From Utricularia gibba (Eukaryota; Streptophyta; Magnoliopsida; Lamiales; Lentibulariaceae), in assembly GCA_002189035.1 (NCBI GenBank), contig NEEC01000009.1:3224001-3288000 (forward strand): DNA of 64,000 nt, given 5' to 3'. Shown here in pieces: positions 61,887-64,000 of the stretch (the first letter of the stretch is position 1; each line of letters opens with the position of its first letter). The notes beneath the pieces are model-generated. The model was not told the origin of the DNA, did not search any database, and saw nothing but the letters and a program-made list of their open reading frames with translations. Both the position numbers and the translations under genes were made by a program.

Positions 61887-64000
61887 TCAGTTAGCTTTGG
61901 AGATGGATCTGCTGGAAACACCGTGCAGCAGCTTCACAAATCCAAGGAAGCTCAGCTTCCCATCAGTGTGTCTTATCCAGTCATGGAGGACGGCATGAAC
62001 TGGGATGGAGGGGTTGAGTCCAAGCTCCTGAACACAAAAAAGGGAGGGCCGGAGCAGATTCAGGGATTGCTCGCTGGTTCAAGGAAATGGCACATATAAG
62101 AATTTCTTACGGAGGCTAATTCTTCTATCATGATGGTCCGGTTGCCTTCCTTCTCGAAGAATTCGTAGCCGCAGCGGGCGTGCTGCTCCCATCTCTCCAG
62201 AGCTTCCAACTGGTAGACACTTAATGCAGCAGCACAGAATTCATCAAGATCCATCCTCGTATACTGGAGTGCTGTCAGCTGTTGTTGAGGAGCACCAAGG
62301 TGAGAAACTACATACAACGGAAAAGGGGAGGTATAGGATTGTATTAAGGATCGCACCGAAGCGAGGAAATCAAAGATCCGAGATTCACTCATGGCATCCG
62401 TGGCATTTCTCTTCAATGCCTGAGGTCATAGTGAAAGTAAGTTGCGATTTCTAAGATGGGAAAAACCGAAACAAGACGCCAAGAGAACGTACTGCCTTGA
62501 TGGTTTCTAAGCTTATGAAACCATTCATGTTTGGTTCAAGAAGAGAAAATTGCTGCCTGAGGTAGAAGAGTTCGTCTTCAGTCAGAGTTCGGGATAAAGC
62601 CTGTATCAATGAGCCATAACAGAAAGTTTAGTGCGTGTTTGCTAACAGCTGCCCTCAGGGAAGCTCCTGCAAACCACAGAAACAGAATAAGATGAACGAT
62701 AAGCACCCGCAGAGCAGCTTTACGCAGGGGAGAAGAACGCATATAAGCTTTCATAAGCCTAAGGACCAATATATCCAATGGCACCTCAACATTGTGGGTG
62801 TTTCTGATCCATGGATGACCTGAATCAGAAACATTCCTGTAAGCGGTGGCAACTTGATTCTGGAGGCAGACTGATAATCTAAAGAAAGGGGGAACACTAA
62901 CACATGGCTTGAGCTGCAGAGAGCCTTTTCCTGGGATCCTTGTTTAACATCCGCTTCACAAAATCTCTGGACTCTGGAGACAGCGTAGGCCAGGGGGGTT
63001 CCTCATATGTCGGTTCAGCTTTAACCACAGAACGAAAGATGCCAGATTCGGTTCGAGCCCAAAAAGGCCGGCTTCCACACAGCAATATATAGGCTATCAC
63101 CCCGATACTCCAGACGTCGGCCTCTGTATTATAGGCCCTGTGCAACACTTCAGGTGCAACATAGTAGGCGCTTCCAACAATATCATTCAGCCTTTCATCT
63201 GCAAAAAATTTGAACTATAGTCATTCAGCAGCTAACTACCCGTGAAAATCATAATTTAGACAATGAAAAACTGTAATTCCTCACCTGGTCGAACAAAATC
63301 TGATAACCCGAAATCTATAGCCTTCAACGTTGAGGTCTCTTCTTTGGATGTGAACAAGAAGTTCTGTTAGAGGAGCAAGCAATACATAAGACAGGATTTG
63401 GTAAATTGTACATCATAAACTTGGGTTACAACTCTAACCTCAGGTTTAAGGTCACGGTGAACCACTCCTTGAAGGTGGCAGAATGAAACGACATTCAGTA
63501 TCTGTACCATCACAGTCTTTGCATCATCTTCTGAATACTTTCCACCCCTGTAACCAACGAACTTGTTTTAGATGCTGCAACAAACAAAAGATTTCATTGC
63601 TTCGTCAGCAAATCGTTCAAACATAAAAAAACCTTGAAAGGATTCGGTCCAAGAGTTCGCCTCCTTCACATAACCTGAAATTTTAACATGCAATCAACAA
63701 CTGCTTAGAGAGGATAATCGCATCATAAAGTTCCGAAATTTGAGACCAGATTGTCATGAAAATTATCTGAAAATTAAGAAACCTTCGAACTGGTCATCAA
63801 AATAGAGAACAGCCTAACCCAAGGAGAGGTAAAATTTCATGATCATTGATGAAACAGGTTTTCAATACATTGGGTCACAATATTTCGCTTTGGAACTTCC
63901 AAGTGCACTTTTGAAAATCCCAGACTTACTCCATAACTATGTAGACATTGTCATTATCTTCAAATGAATGGTAAAACTGCACTAGGTTGGTATGTCCTGT
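61887..64000 (-). CDS. CDPK-related protein kinase (CRK), 5' part beyond the window
   Basis: Exons read on the minus strand are 63930->64000, 63633-63674, 63439-63547, 63285-63363, 62902-63198, 62707-62819, 62493-62600, 62357-62419, 62111-62278 and 61887-62027, all in consistent phase. Kinase landmarks are [70 protein letters not shown] and the APE-loop [20 protein letters not shown]. The C-terminal regulatory half has degenerate EF-hands ([33 protein letters not shown]) and ends SRSISKAN. CRKs keep the CDPK layout but have lost calcium-binding residues; they are membrane-associated through an N-terminal myristoyl group, which would lie outside this window. About the first third of the protein is missing because the gene crosses the right edge. 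Confidence 0.93.

Noticed and set aside
62486-62500. GC donor in the CRK gene after ETIK
   Set aside because: Extending the exon by one codon gives GCA followed by GTACGT, a normal GT donor that keeps the family sequence IKxAL.

Overview
This is a nuclear window from a flowering plant, most likely a eudicot or close relative. The genes are split by short AT-rich GT-AG introns and show no operon logic. They belong to plant families: phototropin, zeta-carotene desaturase, cpSRP43, RALF, VQ, Dof, tau-class GST, E-class PPR, RUS/DUF647 and CDPK-related kinase. I recognise 24 protein-coding loci (the last runs off the right edge) and one tRNA gene. I see no transposase, integrase, CRISPR array or virus-like gene, and no operon-like defence system.

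Layout. 0.8-9 kb: a myristoylated CDK-like kinase, a VQ-motif protein and a 12-exon CxxC zinc-motif protein (all +). 9.3-18.3 kb: a RALF peptide precursor (-), a SOSS-B-type OB-fold protein (+), a 1,747-residue ePHD/AAA ATPase (+) and tRNA-Ile(UAU) (+). 19.8-35 kb: a tau GST, then a run of four light- or plastid-related genes: phototropin-2 (-), cpSRP43 (+), zeta-carotene desaturase (-) and a FLAP1/DUF1517 thylakoid or envelope protein (-). 35.6-46.3 kb: an SMP/LEA-5 protein, complex I subunit B14, a SINA ubiquitin ligase, a group C bZIP, a DUF1685 protein and a small basic protein. 46.6-56.8 kb, all on the minus strand: a broken TPX2/WVD2-like locus, NUFIP, an F-box/LysM protein, an intronless SLG1-like PPR editing factor and a Dof factor. 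58.5-64 kb: a RUS4-like protein (+) and a CDPK-related kinase (-, partial).

The strongest unexpected signal is about sequence quality or allele state. Eight conserved genes carry nine places where the family-conserved protein continues only if one base is restored. Every case is a loss, never a gain, and nearly all lie in a homopolymer: C5 at 2914, G5 at 8384, A3 at 10335, A3 at 11986, CC at 25793, C4 at 26694, T4 at 29843, C5 at 56601, G6 at 58740. In most of them exon phase independently demands the missing base. The simplest reading is homopolymer under-calling in a long-read assembly, so these loci should not be filed as pseudogenes. The best candidate for a truly decayed gene is the TPX2-like locus at 46.6-48.1 kb, where the exon opening the TPX2 domain is not found and a splice junction cannot be made in frame.

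The neighbouring PHOT2, cpSRP43, ZDS and FLAP1 genes serve related processes (blue-light sensing, LHCP targeting, carotenoid synthesis, light acclimation), and the first two share an 843 bp divergent promoter. Co-regulation is an inference only. Exon coordinates come from reading splice sites by eye with phase checks; UTRs were not defined.
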